Shown here: positions 63,368 through 64,000 of the stretch, piece after piece
Layout: the number at the start of each line of letters is the position of its first letter
How positions within the stretch are numbered: position 1 is the stretch's first letter
Notes under the pieces: generated by a model
Database searches by the model: none
Seen by the model: only the letters and a program-made list of their open reading frames with translations
Told to the model about the DNA's origin: nothing
Translations under genes and position numbers: made by a program
Assembly (NCBI RefSeq): GCF_008642275.1
Contig: NZ_CP029189.1
Span: forward strand, 1,720,001-1,784,000
Source: Streptomyces venezuelae
GTDB lineage: Bacteria > Actinomycetota > Actinomycetes > Streptomycetales > Streptomycetaceae
Direction of reading: 5' to 3'
DNA length: 64,000 bases

Positions 63368-64000
63368 GCAGCACCCACTTCCCGTTTTCGGCCGTCGTCG
63401 GGCAGGACGACCTGCGGTTGGCTCTCCTGCTCAACGCCGTGAGCCCGGCGGTCGGCGGGGTGCTCGTGCGCGGCGAGAAGGGGACCGCCAAGTCCACCGC
63501 CGTCCGCGCGCTGTCGGCGCTGCTGCCGCAGGTCGACGTCGTTCCCGGCTGCCGGTTCTCCTGCGCACCGGCGGCGCCCGACCCGTCGTGCCCGGACGGC
63601 CCGCACGAGTCCGGCCCCGGCGCCCTGCGGCACGCGCGCATGGTGGAGCTGCCCGTCGGCGCCTCGGAAGACCGGCTGGTCGGTGCTCTGGACATCGAAC
63701 GCGCCCTCGCCGAGGGCGTGAAGGCCTTCGAGCCCGGGCTGCTCGCCGACGCCCACCGCGGGATCCTCTACGTCGACGAGGTGAACCTCCTCCATGACCA
63801 CTTGGTGGACGTGCTGCTGGACGCCGCCGCCATGGGCGCCTCGTACGTGGAGCGCGAGGGCGTCTCCGTGCGGCACGCCGCCCGGTTCCTGCTCGTCGGC
63901 ACGATGAACCCCGAGGAGGGCGAGCTGCGCCCGCAGCTCCTCGACCGGTTCGGGCTCACCGTCGAGGTGGCCGCCTCCCGGGAGCCCGCGCAGCGCGTCG
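63364..64000 (+). CDS. Magnesium/cobalt chelatase-type AAA+ subunit, 3' truncated by the window
   Basis: The visible 212 residues contain the ChlI/BchI-type AAA+ ATPase: [20 protein letters not shown], Walker [20 protein letters not shown], Walker [21 protein letters not shown] and sensor [20 protein letters not shown]. In actinomycetes such a ChlI/ChlD fusion works with CobN in cobalt insertion, which fits its place after cobQ. The gene runs off the right edge. GAAGGAG lies before the GTG. Confidence 0.92.
   Translation, partial: MSSTHFPFSAVVGQDDLRLALLLNAVSPAVGGVLVRGEKGTAKSTAVRALSALLPQVDVVPGCRFSCAPAAPDPSCPDGPHESGPGALRHARMVELPVGASEDRLVGALDIERALAEGVKAFEPGLLADAHRGILYVDEVNLLHDHLVDVLLDAAAMGASYVEREGVSVRHAARFLLVGTMNPEEGELRPQLLDRFGLTVEVAASREPAQRV

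Noticed and set aside
61296..63695. 799-codon minus-strand open frame
   Set aside because: It covers the reverse of cobD, cobQ and the chelatase gene and has the composition of an antisense frame.

Overview
The window is a stretch of Streptomyces chromosome. It is very GC-rich (I estimate about 70% or slightly more, not counted) and has a strong third-position G/C bias, many GTG starts and GGAGG ribosome binding sites. It carries lineage markers: a chaplin, the 73-residue GATC-binding nucleoid protein Gbn, a streptophobe-type membrane protein, a DUF3099 protein and a single TTA (bldA-type) codon. From memory, the gene order resembles the Streptomyces coelicolor core around SCO1792-SCO1850 (chpE, fabI/fabG, tyrS, moaA, gbn, pitH2, cobalamin genes). 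No insertion sequence, prophage, CRISPR array, rRNA or tRNA gene was seen.

Layout. 0-7.2 kb: a structured, lower-GC left edge, a 3-methyladenine DNA glycosylase, Spo0M, a PEBP-like protein, an HNH nuclease, and a minus-strand group of TSUP permease, SPFH protein, NfeD and ABC ATPase. 7.2-13.8 kb: two kinds of intergenic repeat, a seven-bladed YVTN propeller, a cysteine-free chaplin, a two-component pair, an SDR coupled to a QueA-like enzyme, and a secreted lytic transglycosylase. 13.8-23.4 kb: an FHA-FHA-ABC transporter fusion, a streptophobe protein, serB, a SixA-like phosphatase, and an MFS transporter divergent from a FadR-type GntR regulator. 23.6-29.6 kb: fabG-fabI divergent from tldD-tldE, then tyrS. 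29.7-37.2 kb: small membrane proteins, moaA, a DUF485/acetate-type symporter pair, an alcohol dehydrogenase, and a lysoplasmalogenase/sterol-desaturase pair.

37.3-45.4 kb is the most accessory-looking part. It holds a 1021-residue NACHT-LRR protein (a bacterial NLR) whose ninth codon is TTA, convergent with a four-gene operon. That operon (acetoacetate-decarboxylase-like, SDR, two amidohydrolase-2 proteins) is divergent from a TetR regulator across a perfect 15-bp palindrome. 45.6-52.1 kb: a DnaQ-like exonuclease fused to BRCT, SURF1, a five-gene alkaline-shock (Asp23/AmaP) envelope operon, an enoyl-CoA hydratase, and gbn. 52.4-58.6 kb: an ABC-F ATPase with a possible leader mini-ORF, a zinc metallopeptidase, a VOC protein, an unrecognised 483-residue protein, and an alpha/beta hydrolase. 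58.8-64 kb: a phosphate transporter behind a PHO box, then a cobalamin riboswitch controlling cobD-cobQ, a small ORF, and the start of a magnesium-chelatase-like gene that runs off the edge.

A recurring theme is leaderless expression. At least ten genes have a TANNNT -10 hexamer exactly 6 or 7 bases before the start codon and lack a convincing ribosome binding site. Functions come from reading translations and motifs by eye; no database search was run.
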